This document shows positions 33,068 to 45,985 of a DNA stretch of 64,000 nucleotides, in pieces. This DNA comes from Adenophora triphylla var. japonica (lineage: Eukaryota; Streptophyta; Magnoliopsida; Asterales; Campanulaceae), in contig JAFEMH010002511.1 of NCBI GenBank assembly GCA_022495995.1, positions 62,001 to 126,000 of the forward strand. Reading direction: 5' to 3'. The notes below the pieces were generated by a model that worked only from the letters and a program-made list of their open reading frames with translations, did not search any database and was not told where the DNA came from. A program made the position numbers and the translations under genes. The first letter of the stretch is position 1. Every line of letters starts with the position of its first letter.

Positions 33068-33409
33068 TATTATTATTGTGAAATCAAATGTATTATTTAT
33101 TGGTTAGGCCAATAAATAAACAAGGTAAACTTAAATTATTTGATGTAAAAAAAAAAGGAACAAAATAATTTTGAGAAGACTTGATTTGCATTTTGAACTC
33201 TAGTAACGAATTAGGAAGAGAAAAAGCTCAACCACTTTAAGGTGACAATTGCGGCATCAAATTGAGCACGCGTCGCTTAAAGAGATAAGCGCTGATGGGC
33301 TTCTTTGTTTAAAGGAACAGGAATGCACGAGGAACAATGCAACGCATCAACGACTAGACCAATTTGGCCGTGGAGCAATGCTTCCTTTAGGAATAACTAG
33401 TCTAACATC

Positions 33410-33426
33410 CGTGCGTTAAACGCACG
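33410..33426 (-). terminator. Helitron 3' hairpin
   Basis: CGTGCGTTAAACGCACG is a perfect palindrome with one central base. It lies ten bases before the CTAG end on the minus strand, in the place of the Helitron 3' stem-loop that ends rolling-circle replication. Confidence 0.75.
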
Positions 33427-33721
33427 ACATAATACTTTTACAAAAAAATTATACAACAAAAAAAGTTAATATAAGAAAAATTATTTTAAAGGCAGTTGAA
33501 TGATTTTTTTATAGTTATATTTTGTAACTCAATAAGCCAGTTGGGAGCCTCTAATTTGGGAGCCTCTTCATAATTATATTGTGTAACATATTGAGTTTTG
33601 TACAGCTTACAGAAACATGTGAAAAAAAAATAGCAATACTATACAATGATTACAATATACAAATATATTTGTTCTTTACGGATAGAATCAAAAACCAAAT
33701 AAACATATTGAATCACATTAT

Positions 33722-36700
33722 TTTTAAAAGAAAACAGCAACACAAAAGGAAAAATCAGGCGTTGCAATGGAAATATTCCTTGGGGTTAACAAAGGTTTCT
33801 GATCATCCTTTGTTTTCTCCCTCTCACTCCTTTGCTGCCGCTGAGTTTCTACTCTTAACTACATTTTGCAAAAGTCTTCTCCCAGCTTTCACAAATAGAC
33901 CATCTAAACAAACAATATACGACAAATCAAACCAATACTCAAATCAGAACCATAAATCAGTATCAAGTACTGGGAATATACTTGATAAACGATCCACCTC
34001 CCATTAAGGGGGAGGGGGTAATATATTTCAGAAGAAACAATAATCACGCACAAAATAGGTATTAAGAGATAACTTACTCGCGATGAAGTTCATGATGGCA
34101 AAAGTTGTACCAAGATTAAGCAATGTCTTAAAGGTCCATCATGAAAGGCTATAATGGTTAACCTCTATAGATGGTAGAAGGTCAAAGCAAATTTTTCATT
34201 TCAATACTAAAGGATCTGCTTCATGAGTTTAAGTAGAAATATAAATTATACATGGAACATCACCACCAAGAAGATCCACATACGATGAAAACTACTAAAT
34301 AAGTGAAGTAATATTATGTGATCCACAATGCTTTGGCAAGATAACTATGAGTAAGAATATCCTTACATTTGTTTCAGTTCGCTATGAAGATGAGACTTTT
34401 CACAGTAGTCTGCTGCAGAGTAAAGCTGAGGCCTTAAATTCTTAAGTTCATGAAATGCACAGCACAAGGATCAAACTCAATTTATATGGTACAACGGGCC
34501 ATGATATTGTCAGAGTTGTGAAAAAGATGTAAAATGTGAAATAAGCTAGCAGTTGTTGACGCTTTCACTTGTGTGAAAAAAAATAAAAATACAACATTGT
34601 ACATGGTATCCCAACATGCAGATCCCACTACACTAAACTGAGTATCAAGATATATGACTGGTTAAGTAATTAGCCCCAGAAGTAAACGGCTTTGATGCAT
34701 GACCAATCTCATTCTAAAACATCTGTTGGCAGTCAAAATTGGGAATTTGAGTGTTGAATTCCTATATTCCTCATTTAACTGAGAGCTAATTTTGTTCTTC
34801 ACACAGAAATGAAGTCAATGTGTAGCCAGTTATGCTATGTGAATAATTTCAGGACATGGAAAAGAAAAAGGAGCGAAGTGATGCCCATTTAGTAAAAGAG
34901 GGTATGAAATTCAGAGTCATGGGCATACATTAACCAAGTAAAATGTAGAATGGATAAAGCAGTTGAGAAGTTCAGTTGGTGTAGAAGTGACGTAAAGAAT
35001 CATTATCAAATCAAACTACCGAAAAATAACACACCTCCGTCTCAAAATGAATGTCCTAAAATTTTCAAATTTGCACTTAATAATAAAGAGCTTCTATTAT
35101 CAAATTTACCTATGTGAGGATTAACGTTCTCCCTATCATTTTCCTCTTCATCGGAAGAACTGCAAAAGCATTCACTAAAAGTTATTTGATGAAGGATGAG
35201 AAATGGTAATAATTATACCTATTATGCAAGTTTAATGCTCCCTCCACAGCTCACTCCATAAACAAAGTACTATTTCACTTTAGTTCGTCACAAAAAATAG
35301 GTCCCTATTGTAAATTTAAGCTACAAATATTCATTGTTTTAAAAAAAAAACTTTTTTTTCTTCAAATAAACTTCTTATAATATTACATGTCAAAATAAAA
35401 AAGGACATTGGTGAGTCTAAATAAATACATGGTTCTAAAAGCACCATTTTCAAAAGAGACTTTTAAAATAAGACTCTTTTTTTGGGTGAATGACACAGCT
35501 TATTCCGCAGTAACTAAACACAACGGTGTGGTGAGCAGTATATCTACCACATCAACCAGCCAACTTTTATATCCTAAAACTCCTTAAGACCAAAATATTC
35601 CCTCCATTCCGGTTACTGAGTCGAAGTTTGAAAAGTTTTATAGTTAAGTGATATATTAGTATGCCTGTTGTTAGCCATATTACAAATATTTTTTAGCAGA
35701 TTAAGATACTTATATTACATTTAAAATGGTAAAGCTGAAAGTTTATGAAAGTAGTGGACATTCTGTTCAAAAGTAGACTCTACACACATCCTAAAATAGA
35801 CTTTTGGATTATTTGATCGGATCATAGAGAGCATTGACATGTGTTTTTAATTAAATGAACTCACATATCATCAGGGGAGCAGAATATCACTTCAACTGCA
35901 TTGCTGGAACAGATGGCATCAATACTTCCTACTCCTGAGAATTCTTTCCTCATCGCTCGGCAGCTCGTCTTTACTGTTACTTGTTTGAGAATCATCAAAA
36001 AGATCCTGCATTTTGGAAAGCCAATGAGCACACAGACCTTTATAGGAAAAAGAGCAGAAAATTAATTTCCTTTGGAAGAGTGGAATAATCTGAGTATCGT
36101 CAAGTGGAGCTCGGAATGCAGGGGTAGACTCTTCATCCAAAGCCTGTAACAATATGAAAATAGACACGAGTGTATATGAAATCTGCTTCGCTGTTTATAT
36201 ATGATAACTCTTAACTTCTACTTACTATTTTCCTCTTCCACCAATTTAAATCGTACATACGGTTTTAATGTTCTATTACAACTTCTGTGAACTCATCATT
36301 ATTTTCCGTAATCAAATCAATGCTTTTAGAAGGGAGGAGCCTGAACAAATAAATGAGAAGACAGCATTAGTAGGCACGGGTGAGAAAAGACTATTTATAC
36401 AACAACCACCAACCAAATCAAGTAGAGTTGTACTCACTTTCTTGACATCTCAAGCTTCCTCTGTCTAATCTTCCTCGGAATTAAGAATGGAAAAGGAAGA
36501 AGAAAAACGGTACCATTTGTACTCAGCTTAGATCAAGTAATAGCATCACAAGCACTTGAACAAAGTGAGGAAGCTTATAAAACAGGGCTGATAGACAGTT
36601 GATGTCGAAATTGGGAAAAAAATTAAGTTGTTCATATAATCATAATGAAGAATCTTTTTATCATTATTTGAGCTTACACTTCATTAACCATAGACAAACT

Positions 36701-38996
36701 GATTTTTGAATAAACTCATCAAACTGAAAAAGAAAAGAAAATTATACCCATACCAATCGCCTGGAAAACGAAGACAATGTGCAGTATTCGCCTTCCCTTT
36801 CACCATCTTGTCAACTAACTCAGTAAAAAAATAAAATACAAAATTATAACCTGCATCCTGTCTCAAAATTTCAAAATTCTGGATAAAAAGGCCAATAACA
36901 TCACACATACAGAAATTGCCACATGATAAAGGCACCCTACCCTGGTCTCCATAAGGACAGCAGATTGGCTTTGCAAAGAGGTTTTGGAAAGAAATTTAAA
37001 GAACACTAGTTAATCTAATCAAAAGATAAAAAAGTTGAGCTAATTGATGAATTGAAGTAGTTAACTAGTTATTATTCTAATTTTATAGCAACGCTAAAGT
37101 AAGAAAAATGTACATGCACAGAAAAATCATCCTCGTACATTGAAGCTCGTATCTTGCGACTACTCAGCATGATTGTTATACTGAAGTGTTTAGTGAAAAT
37201 ATCATGTCACAAAACCGTAACCATAGCTTGGTCAGAAATTACCTCCCATCACTTGATTGTGAAACCTCCAAAGAGTGCATCGATCACATGATTAATTAAA
37301 CTTTTCGGTGATAAAAAAAATTATAAACATCAATAATGTCATAAATAGCATATGAATGTGAGAGGATAGTCTAAAATTAGCTCTTAAGCTAAATATAGTC
37401 ATTTACCTGTCTTGATGCTACAAAACATTAAATGATGTAGCCATAGACATGTTAATTCCCAAATAAAAACATAGAGGACAATTAGCAAAATGAAAATTTG
37501 CAACTGGTCAAAACTATAAATCATATGGCTACATGGAGCAACCTTATCTTTTCACCGTGGCTTTCCCCTGCCGATCATATTAGGATGAAAGGATACAAGC
37601 TAAAAAAGGTGTACCACAAACCATGGATATGCAATCATAGTTTCAAACTTTCAATGACCTCTATTTCATCATATACAGCAAATATGCAGAAACATGAGGC
37701 AGAGCTAACCTTCAGACCTACTGGTGCTTTCCAGCTATTTTTACTCGATATCTAGGGGAGAAAAAATCTATACACTTTTTTATTTGCAATTCATACCACA
37801 TTCAAGTGTGCAAAGTAACAATTCTTAGTGTAATTCATATCCTTGAGTTTAAAAAAGGTTGTTATATCTAAGTTCCTTATTGTTAGGGAATAAAAAGGCC
37901 AACCAAGCAAAATATAGTATCCATAATGATACACTGATGAATAACAATTTTATTGTAAAACAGTGTAATCCATAAAGAATAGTATCCAACCATGAAAATT
38001 TTACCTGCGTTTTCTCAATAATGTTCCCATTTTCATCTCGCAGCCTGTAAACCGGAGAAAAGATGATTAAAATTCACAGACATAAAAACCATGCTGAACT
38101 ATCATACACTTTATGGAACACTAATAAAGAGTGCATCAAAATCAATTTGTCAAGCTCATATGTCCAATCTAGAGAAAATCAACATATATTGAGGGGATGG
38201 GGAGAGAGAGGAAAGTGATTTCTAATGTCTTCGGAGTAGCTTTTTGCTTCTTGGCCATTTACAGGTGTCACATAAGCAAACTATCAGGTTGGACTCGCAT
38301 ATATCCCTACAAATAATAAGAAATATGAGCTTATTTCTGAAGATTGAAAAAAAAAGGTTAATTACTTTTTTTTGTGAATGATCTGCAAGTTACCCTTGTT
38401 GGTCGAAGTAAGTCAAAATAATCTTTAATATCATCAAATCTCCAGATAACTTTCAAACATAGGCCATACTTGAAAAAGATTATTACTGTGGGAACAACAG
38501 AGGGTTGAGACAACCTGTAACCCGATATTACATACCTTTCACAAATCTTCTCACTTCTTTTGTTAATTCAATTCTTCATCATAAACCCTAGAACAAAACA
38601 AATTCCTCCTCAACTATAAAAACAAAAATCAGACATAAACACATTCAGGTAGAAAAGGCTGATATCACCTTGCAAAATCAAAATCAAACCTACCGAATAA
38701 AATCGAAAGCAAAAAATTAACGAAAAAAGAGCTCAGTTTATACAAATTGCGTCTTTAAAATCATAAATAAATTCACATGAATTTATATCTAGTTGAAAGT
38801 AGATATAAATTCAAAGGGCGTTCTTAGAGAATTTATATCTCCATTTCGACCTTCGAGCGACGAAGGGACTGCAGGACGCTTTATAGAGAGTGAATTGAAG
38901 TCAAAATTGAGGGGCTAAATTGAAAATGTGAGGAGAGAGAAAAAGCATATACTCAAGTAGATCGTAGCAATCGTCATCGTCTCAGTAGATTGACAT
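33722..38996 (-). pseudogene. Captured 12-exon gene of unknown function
   Basis: I do not recognise the protein. Proposed exons, all with AG acceptor and GT donor unless noted: 38996-38953, 38044-38005, 37751-37710, 37265-37243, 37159-37114, 36968-36941, 36814-36754, 36473-36438, 36340-36283, 36143-36090 (donor lost, AT in place of GT), 36005-35926, 35159-35110. Phases match at every junction and the product reads coherently: LRDENGNIIEKTQ, SWKAPVGLK, RKIRASMYEDDFSVH, KANTAHCLRFPGDW, KIRQRKLEMSRK, DEFTEALDEESTPAF, DLFDDSQTSNSKDELPSDEE, DEEENDRENVNPH. Acidic Ser/Asp/Glu-rich clusters and one basic stretch suggest a nuclear protein, but that is a guess. A Lys/Arg-rich last exon probably ends near 33722. 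Codon 5 is TGA (38984-38982), in frame with all that follows. The leader (39060-39410) has long CT repeats. Exons beyond 35110 are uncertain. Confidence 0.6.
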
Positions 38997-39133
38997 TGAA
39001 GGTTGGACGAACTTGAAGAACAGAGAACTGGGCTTAGGGAGATGAGGGCGGCGGATTAGGGTTAGGGTTTCAGTTGGGGGTTCGAACAATGCATGAATTG
39101 CGTAAGAGAGAGAGAGTTGTGGAGGCGGCCAGA

Positions 39134-39135
<2 letters not shown>

Positions 39136-39190
<55 letters not shown>

Positions 39191-39223
39191 GACAATGAGA
39201 GGGATTGATGCCATGGAAGAAGA

Positions 39224-39256
<33 letters not shown>
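39136..39256 (+). repeat. GA microsatellites in the leader of the captured gene
   Basis: Two GAGAGA tracts (39136-39188 and 39228-39256) lie upstream of the proposed ATG. On the gene's strand they are CT repeats, common in plant 5' leaders. Confidence 0.85.
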
Positions 39257-39546
39257 CGGCGGCGATGATCATGAAAGGAGAGAGGGGCGACAGCAACCGT
39301 GGCAGAGGTGGAGCGTTTGGATTTTTTGTTTGCAATGACGCTGGGGAGAGATCCAGAAGTAGAACGCAGAATTCAAAAAGACGGACTAAGTTATTTATTA
39401 GGGGTATTTTCCAGAACAAACAGAATATCAAAATATCACTCTAAGGCACTGTAATTATAAATATGACTGAACATCTAATTACTTTACTATCCTTACTTTG
39501 AGCGGGAAAATGAGTGCTTGCACTTGCCTCATTATATAGTTATAGA

Positions 39547-39738
39547 TATACTATCAACTATATATTGTATTATATTGTGTTTATTTTATTAACAAATTTA
39601 GAGATTAATTATATTAATTAAATATTCAAATCGTGTAAATTTAAAAAGATTAGTCTAAAATATTCTATTATAAAACTATAAATATTTACCTTATTATCAT
39701 AATAAATTGAATCTTTCATATCAACAAGTCCATCTCAA
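39547..39738. repeat. LTR fragment of the copia-like family
   Basis: This aligns with the 3' LTR at 47891-48055: ATTGTGTTTAT, then TTAGAGATT, then AAATATTCAAAT, then GATTAGT, then ATAAATATTTACC, then ATAAATTGA. It directly abuts the Helitron end. It may be the front half of the 5' LTR whose last 58 bp lie at 45986-46043. Confidence 0.5.
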
Positions 39739-39791
39739 TAATTATAGGTGTCCTGTGCTAAATTGAATATATGATACTTAATATATATATA

Positions 39792-39822
39792 CTAGTACTC
39801 TCTGACCTGTGCCAATGGCACG
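39792..39822 (-). mobile_element. 3' end of a second Helitron
   Basis: On the minus strand a hairpin GTGCCATTGGCAC is followed after 14 bases by CTAG and then T. This matches the Helitron 3' end pattern. The body would extend to the right; I could not find the matching TC start. Copies of a roughly 160-bp segment (AACTCTTGCATCAA-TTGAAAGTA) near 39975 and 40130 lie in the presumed body. Confidence 0.5.
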
Positions 39823-41469
39823 GGAACAGTATGCATGGGTGGTCAAGTGAAGAAAATTAAAAGATAAACTTCATTATAAGTATCAAATGTCTCAAAATTC
39901 CTAATATCTCAAAATTTATGAAAATAGAATAGCAAACAATCACAAACTATAAACTGATATTGCCTAAGTTTATTCTTAACTCTTGCATCAATTTGAAAGT
40001 ATATGAAAATTCAAATGTTAGATTGAAGTATCAAACTGAAAATGTGAAAGAATTTAAATGTGCACAAATAATAACAAATAGAGTAGCAAACAATCACAAA
40101 TTACAAACATATATTGCCTAAGTTTATTCTTAACTCTTGCATCAACTTGAAAGTAAATGAAAATTCAAATATTAGATTGAAGTATCAAACTAAAAATGTG
40201 AAAGAATTTAAAAGTGCACAAATAACAACAAATGTTCAAATTTATGGTATTTACCATAAGGGATGAACATTGGTTCACCGTTTTTGAAGTTGCAAAGATG
40301 GATTTCTCCATAAACCGTTCCCACATCACTCACCAATTTCACATACATATCAATCTTGGACTTTAACATAACTCAATTATGATTGAAACAGAATTGTGCC
40401 AGAAACAAAGTACTATAAGCAATCACAAAATTACATCAAAAGCCCCTATCATCACCATTACCTTTCCACGATACTTTCCCCACTTCGCTCCTGTTATAAA
40501 ATAACAAAATCATGCAAGTAAAGGAATCGTCCCATATATCTTCACACGTCAACTGTGATGGAGTCATTTGAGAATCAGTTGGAGCTTCAGTATCTTACAA
40601 ATCTTCTGTCGAATGCGGGAAAACCTATTTAAAACATGCATTAGATCAATATATACACATATATATATTGTTTAATATAAATGTGTCATGTTATCGATAT
40701 TAGGTACCGCCATTTAGTTAGTTAGTTATCCATCCCATTATAAATCTCTTAACTTTATTTTTTAGTTAATTTAATTGAAATTTAACAAAAAAGTTACTAA
40801 AATTCATTTATTCATAAAATTTTAAATATTATTAATACAACAATATATTAAATTTTATAAAAATTATTTAATACGAAACAGCTGAAGTATACGGATATCA
40901 CGAAAATAGAGAGAGATTGTGATTGATAAATTCAGGGATAATTTTAGAAATCGGCTAATGAGAGTCGTTGGATTAAAGCATTGATAATTAATCTTACGGT
41001 TAGAATTGAAGAAGAAAATAAATTATCAAATGATAGCCCTTGGATCGTAGCGGTTATTGATCGATATCAACCGTTCTTTGTGTAAAGTCAATAGGCGATT
41101 ATGAACTGAGGTGAGAGAGAGAATGAGATAGAAAATATTAAGACGATAGTGATTATATGAGTATTACAAATGAGTCTCATTAATAAATAAATATTATATA
41201 CTTTCGTTCATAGAAAATGAGACTTATCAATAAAATGCTCTAGATGACAAAGTGGATAAGATTATTCGAAATAGAAGTAGAGGGAGTATTGCGTTAAATT
41301 AAGGTTAAAATATGCATTTTGGCTAATGGAAGTTAGTCATGAAACTAACTCCGGGTAATATGTCATGTGAAATGATCAAATTATCCCTTAAAAAAAGATG
41401 TCCATCATATATGACTTGAAAATATAACATCATATTTTTTTTATTTGCAACAGATTATAAAAACAAATA
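39823..41469. other. Presumed Helitron body and AT-rich DNA
   Basis: The minus-strand stretch 40245-40370 is open and reads SKIDMYVKLVSDVGTVYGE, not recognised and without a clear start. A 155-bp direct duplication lies at about 39905-40060 and 40060-40215. The rest is AT-rich and no gene can be supported. Confidence 0.45.
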
Positions 41470-41724
41470 CTCCCTCCGTCTCGAAAAATTTAGATCACTT
41501 TGACTTTAACAGTCAACTCAATCGAATTTTGACCGTAATTTTATGAAAATTTAGATATTTTTATGCAATTATAAAAATTGTTATTGTTTTATCATTAAAA
41601 ATACTATCAATAACAATTTTTAAAATTTCATAGAAATATCTATATTTTTCCATAAAATTATTCATATTTTTTTTATAAAAATATGTCAAAATTTGATTGA
41701 GTTAATTCTGTGAAATAAATGGAG
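41470..41724. mobile_element. Degenerate Stowaway-like MITE with long arms
   Basis: The left end CTCCCTCCGTCTCG follows TA. The right end (GTGAAATAAATGGAG) is diverged, but the arms match further in: AACTCAATCGAATTTTGAC on the left against GTCAAAATTTGATTGAGTT on the right. No coding sequence. Confidence 0.6.
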
Positions 41725-41937
41725 CGATCGGATCTACACACTTTTATTTTTAAAAAGTATATTACAAAAGTAACCAAAATTCATGTCAGTTAAATTGTAA
41801 ATTGAGAGAAAGTCAGACAGTCGGTACACACAACCAGACCACTTGTTTGTTTTCTTTCCATTTCCATTTGAATTGAAAATCTTGGTACACGCCAATTTTC
41901 AAATAATAGTTATGTATACTATTACTACATTATTATA

Positions 41938-42136
41938 CTCCCGTACGATCCCACATGAATGAAAAATTTTAGTCAAATTGATGTCACTTTGATCAATAAT
42001 TTAAATAAAAAATAGTGATTCTAATAAAAATTTAATTTTTTTTATTATAACACAATTAATAATATTTTCAATAATGATTTTTAAATTAATAAGTAAAATT
42101 ATTGCAATTTGACTAAAAGTCTTGTGATGGAGGGAG
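41938..42136. mobile_element. Stowaway-like MITE
   Basis: The left end CTCCCGTACGATCCCACA and right end TTGTGATGGAGGGAG are flanked by TA. The arms continue with AGTCAAATTGATGTC and its diverged complement. Confidence 0.75.
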
Positions 42137-42325
42137 TATGTATTGAAATAGAAACCGCCAATCTACAGTCGTATAATCAAACAAATTGAAAAGAAATCCA
42201 ACGATTGAAAATAAAAAAAGTTAAAACTGATGTTGGAGGTGAGAATCAATCCTGGCCACTCTTTGTCTTTTCTGAAACACAATCCTAGTCACTCATTATG
42301 TGGCGGCTATTCTTGACCTCTATTG

Positions 42326-42369
<44 letters not shown>

Positions 42370-42410
42370 TATATATTCTTGACCTAGTATATATATATAT
42401 ATATATATAC

Positions 42411-42550
42411 TAGGTGCTCAAATGAGAACCGTGAGAATCACTTGTATACACTTGTTTACTGTAGATATTTAGCTAATGTATACATATACAGTCTACTGTA
42501 TATGTATACAGTAGACTGTATACATATACAGTAGACTGTATATGTATACA
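42411..42550. mobile_element. Truncated microsatellite-embedded MITE copy
   Basis: It begins TAGGTGCTCAAATGAGAACC after a TA repeat and stops in another TA repeat after several GTATAC palindromes. It is the left half of the element intact at 42564-42862. Confidence 0.75.
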
Positions 42551-42563
42551 TATATATATATAT

Positions 42564-42860
42564 AGGTAGGTAGGTAGGTGCTCAAATGAGAACCGTGAGA
42601 ATCACTTGTATACACTTGTTTACAGTAGATATTTAGCTAATGTATACATATACAGTCTACTGTATATGTATACAGTAGTTAAGTATCTACTGTATACAAG
42701 TGTATAATCACACGTATACATTTGTATACAGTAGCTAAGTATCTACTGTATATGTATACAGTCTATTGTATATGTATACAGTAGCTAAATATCTACTGTA
42801 TACAAGTGTATACGAGTGATTCTCACGGTTCTCATTTTAAACGTTCTCATTGGAGCGTGA

Positions 42861-42862
<2 letters not shown>
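42564..42862. mobile_element. Intact microsatellite-embedded MITE copy
   Basis: About 299 bp from AGGTAGGTAGG to GGAGCGTGACC, with TA repeats on both sides. The word AAATGAGAACCGTGAGAATC near the left end and GATTCTCACGGTTCTCATTT near the right end are perfect reverse complements. The centre is a chain of TGTATATGTATACA-type palindromes. No coding potential. Same family as the element split by the CACTA at 12855-18831. Confidence 0.85.
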
Positions 42863-42902
<40 letters not shown>

Positions 42903-43594
42903 TACTAGAATAAATAAATTTGGAGACAACAAAATTCGTCTCTAACATGCTAAAATGGTTGCCAAATAAGGAAATGGAGACGAGTTTTGTGGTTGCAAAA
43001 ATCTGGTCACTAAAGGCAACCAAATAACGGTGGTCGCCACTTCGCGACCACTTAATGGTCTCAAAAACTGACGATGGTCTCCAAAATATGTGGTTGCCAA
43101 ATATTGTTGGTCGCGAAATGGAGACCACATCGTGGTTGCGAAATAATTGGCGACCTGCCACGTGGTTGCAAAATGGATACCACATCATGGTTGCGAGTTA
43201 TTTGGCGACCTCACTTGGTTGCCAAATTTACTAAGGCAGCAACCACTTGGTGATCTCTAAAGTCTAATTTTTATTTTTAAATGCATTCAGATATAAATAT
43301 ATTTTAATATCCGATTTTTTAACAAAATAATATTAAATATTCAAATAAACAAATAATCTTATAATTAAGCAAAAATTTTGCTAAATTTTATAACTTCATC
43401 ATTAAACCATTCCAACAAAACATACTATGCAAGGTTTCATCGCATTTATAAAGCCAAAATGTGATCAACCACGAGGACTCAAAATGCTTAAAGCACTAAA
43501 TTTGATCATTACAAAATAAACTATGTTGCTAAAGTCATGCACTTCAACTGCCACCAACTCTTCCATAATTTGGATCCATAAGCATTTCAAGAAG

Positions 43595-43868
43595 CTAACT
43601 ATTTCCAACGACATCGGCAACAAAGGAACCATTTCCACCAGCACTGCCACCTCCATTTCCACCAGGAATATTACTGCAACCTCCATTTCCACCACTACTG
43701 CTACCTCCATTTCCACCACTACTGCTACCACCATTTCCACCACCGCTACCTAGTGAGGCTGAACCATGACCGCTCTGTGGTTGTTGTAGTGGTTGTTGTA
43801 ATTGTTGTAGTTGCAATAGTTGCATTTGGGGCGGAAACATACCAAAAGGCCATTGATTTTCTTTGTTG
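43595..43868 (-). pseudogene. Gln/Gly-rich C-terminal exon, possibly TnpA-like
   Basis: The minus strand reads WPFGMFPPQMQLLQLQQ, then a Gln-rich tract. A Gly/Asn/Ser repeat (GGNGGSSS three times) follows and the frame ends VADVVGNS. Aromatic-Pro/Gln-rich followed by Gly-rich C-termini are common in the Ptta/En/Spm TnpA-like proteins of plant CACTA elements, which fits the location. I recognise no catalytic domain and the family call is a guess. Confidence 0.35.
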
Positions 43869-45041
43869 TTGAAGGCCGGAAGGAGTCACTAGCACCACCC
43901 ATCATTAAACCTCGCAAACACAATAAAGTTAAAAAGAAGGGAAGAAGCACCACCACACACAAAGAGTTGGCACCGAGAATAAAGATTAAAGAGAAGTGGT
44001 GTTATCAAATTTTTGCACTTTGAGGATGCTCCTCGGTACTATACAGTGGCATACTAACTACCTTCACTCAAAAAAGCTTAGAAGTTTTCACATTTCTACT
44101 AGAAACTCTTATTTGGGCCAAAAGACTATCAAATGCTGCTCCAAAAGCTGATTACTATCAAAATGAATATCCTACAATTGAATGCGCAAGAATTAAGCAA
44201 AAAAAAACACACTTAGCTGAAATACCCGTCACAGAAACAAAAGAAATGCAGAGACACCAGTTATGATATACCAAGTATTTCATAACTGACAATCGATCTG
44301 TGATCCTCAAATGGCATGCTATGAACAGACGTAAACTTGGAGGTAAGCAGGAAAAGAATTGAATAGGAGAGCCCGAGGGAAGCAAAAAGTAAGCAGTGCA
44401 ACAAAAGGATATAAAGGAGAAACGAAACAAAGAGAAGGTACACTCAGAGAGACAAAAGAAAACGATCAGCCAGAAGAGACCAGCAGCTATGCAAGAATAA
44501 TACATGTAAGCAGAATTAAAGAAATACAGCCTCACACATGCAACACATAAACCTCACAAATGAAACATATAACCGAAAAAAAAAACAGAAAAAAAATACA
44601 CAAACAACATCACAAAATGCAGACTTGACAAACATAATGGACAATAAGCTTTTGGCATGGCAAAGATATGGTTAATCATTCACATGAAGACATAACAGTA
44701 ATAGAAGTAGCAGCATAAACAAGCATTTAACTTATGCATAGCAAGTTCAACTTACCATTTAAGAAACTAAAAAAATTGAGAAGTTCGACTCAGGTCCATG
44801 GAGGCACCAAAAGCTAGCTAAACATAAAGGTCCCATTCGAAAAGGTCTATTTCCGTATAACAGATACATATGTAAAGTAGAAGAAAGAAGATCAAGAACC
44901 TACCTATTGAGAGGCTCCCCCAACGTTGAGACTCTCTTCTATTAGCGTAAACAACAGAATAGATTCAATTCTAAATTCAAGCAATTAAACCCAAAATAGG
45001 AACACAGATTTACAACCATCCACCTAATGACTATCAATGCT

Positions 45042-45296
45042 TCATAATTGAATGTAGGAGAAAGAGAGATAAAGAAAGAGAAGGAACGGCGGACTACTCA
45101 CCGGAGGCGAACAGCCTAAAATCCACGGACCGAGGCCACGGCGGTTGGCCAGAATAGTAGCGTAGATGAGGCCGGAGATAGTAATTAGCGCCGCTGATGT
45201 CCGTCGACCTAGAAAGAAAAGAGGGGAACGGTGTAAATTTGAGAAAGAGGGAGAAATTAGGTTTACATTTGATTTGAAGTATTTATATCCTAGCAT
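45042..45296 (-). other. Open frame with one membrane-like segment, unassigned
   Basis: An 84-codon frame contains LGRRTSAALITISGLIYATI and GPWILGCSPPVSS. It could be a captured first exon of a host gene at the 5' side of the CACTA unit. There is no recognised family and no supporting splice chain. Confidence 0.25.
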
Positions 45297-45601
45297 TGGA
45301 CACCACTCAGTGGTCGCAATAAAAAATTGGAGACCACCTAATTTGGTGATCGCAAATGTTTTGGTTCCCGCTAACTTTTTTCATTTTCCCCCCATTTTGT
45401 GTGGCGACCTAATTTGGTCTCGATTTAATTGGGTGGTTGCGTTAATAATATAGAGACCACTTTATCATCTCCAATCTTTTTTGAAATCTGATACATAATT
45501 GGCAACCATTTGCTGGTTACAATATTTAATTTGGTGGTCTCTAAATTGAGTCCAACGTCTTGGTCTCCAATTGCTCGTATCCAAATAAGTTTATTCTAGT
45601 A

Positions 45602-45729
<128 letters not shown>

Positions 45730-45985
45730 GCAATATATAGTAAATGAAACAAAAATATATTGAACACCTATATGGTGATTTGATCCTGGCACCTCAGGTA
45801 TATATATAATGAAAGTTACTCAACCAATTTAGCAACAATACTTGCTATGATATCACATCTAAATTTATATATTTAGTACTAGCATTTTTGGGCTAGGTTT
45901 TAGGAATGAACGAAAATATGAGGCCCTATAAAATTATGGGTCCTGTGCAATTGGGCTTCTTGCACACCCTCAAAACGGGACCTGC

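Larger units (their letters stand above)
33397..39546 (-). mobile_element. Helitron carrying a multi-exon gene
   Basis: Read on the minus strand, the element starts TCTATAACTATATAATGAGG (39546 downward), a typical plant Helitron 5' end. It finishes with an 8-bp stem hairpin (33410-33426), nine bases and then CTAG (33400-33397). The flanking bases are A on the 5' side and T on the 3' side, as for Helitron insertion between A and T with no duplication. No Rep/helicase is visible, so it is non-autonomous. Inside, at least 12 exons with canonical splice sites and matching phases run on the same strand. Confidence 0.8.

Noticed and set aside
35580..35830. Stowaway-like start TCCCTCCATTCCGGTTAC near 35600
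   Set aside because: No right end was found; it lies in an intron of the captured gene.
38982..39431. 149-codon minus-strand frame as a gene
   Set aside because: It is the CT-rich leader of the captured gene, and only its last four codons join the exon chain.
43465..43743. Val/Glu-rich minus-strand frame
   Set aside because: It is an alternate frame of the Gly/Asn/Ser repeat, which is the more protein-like reading.
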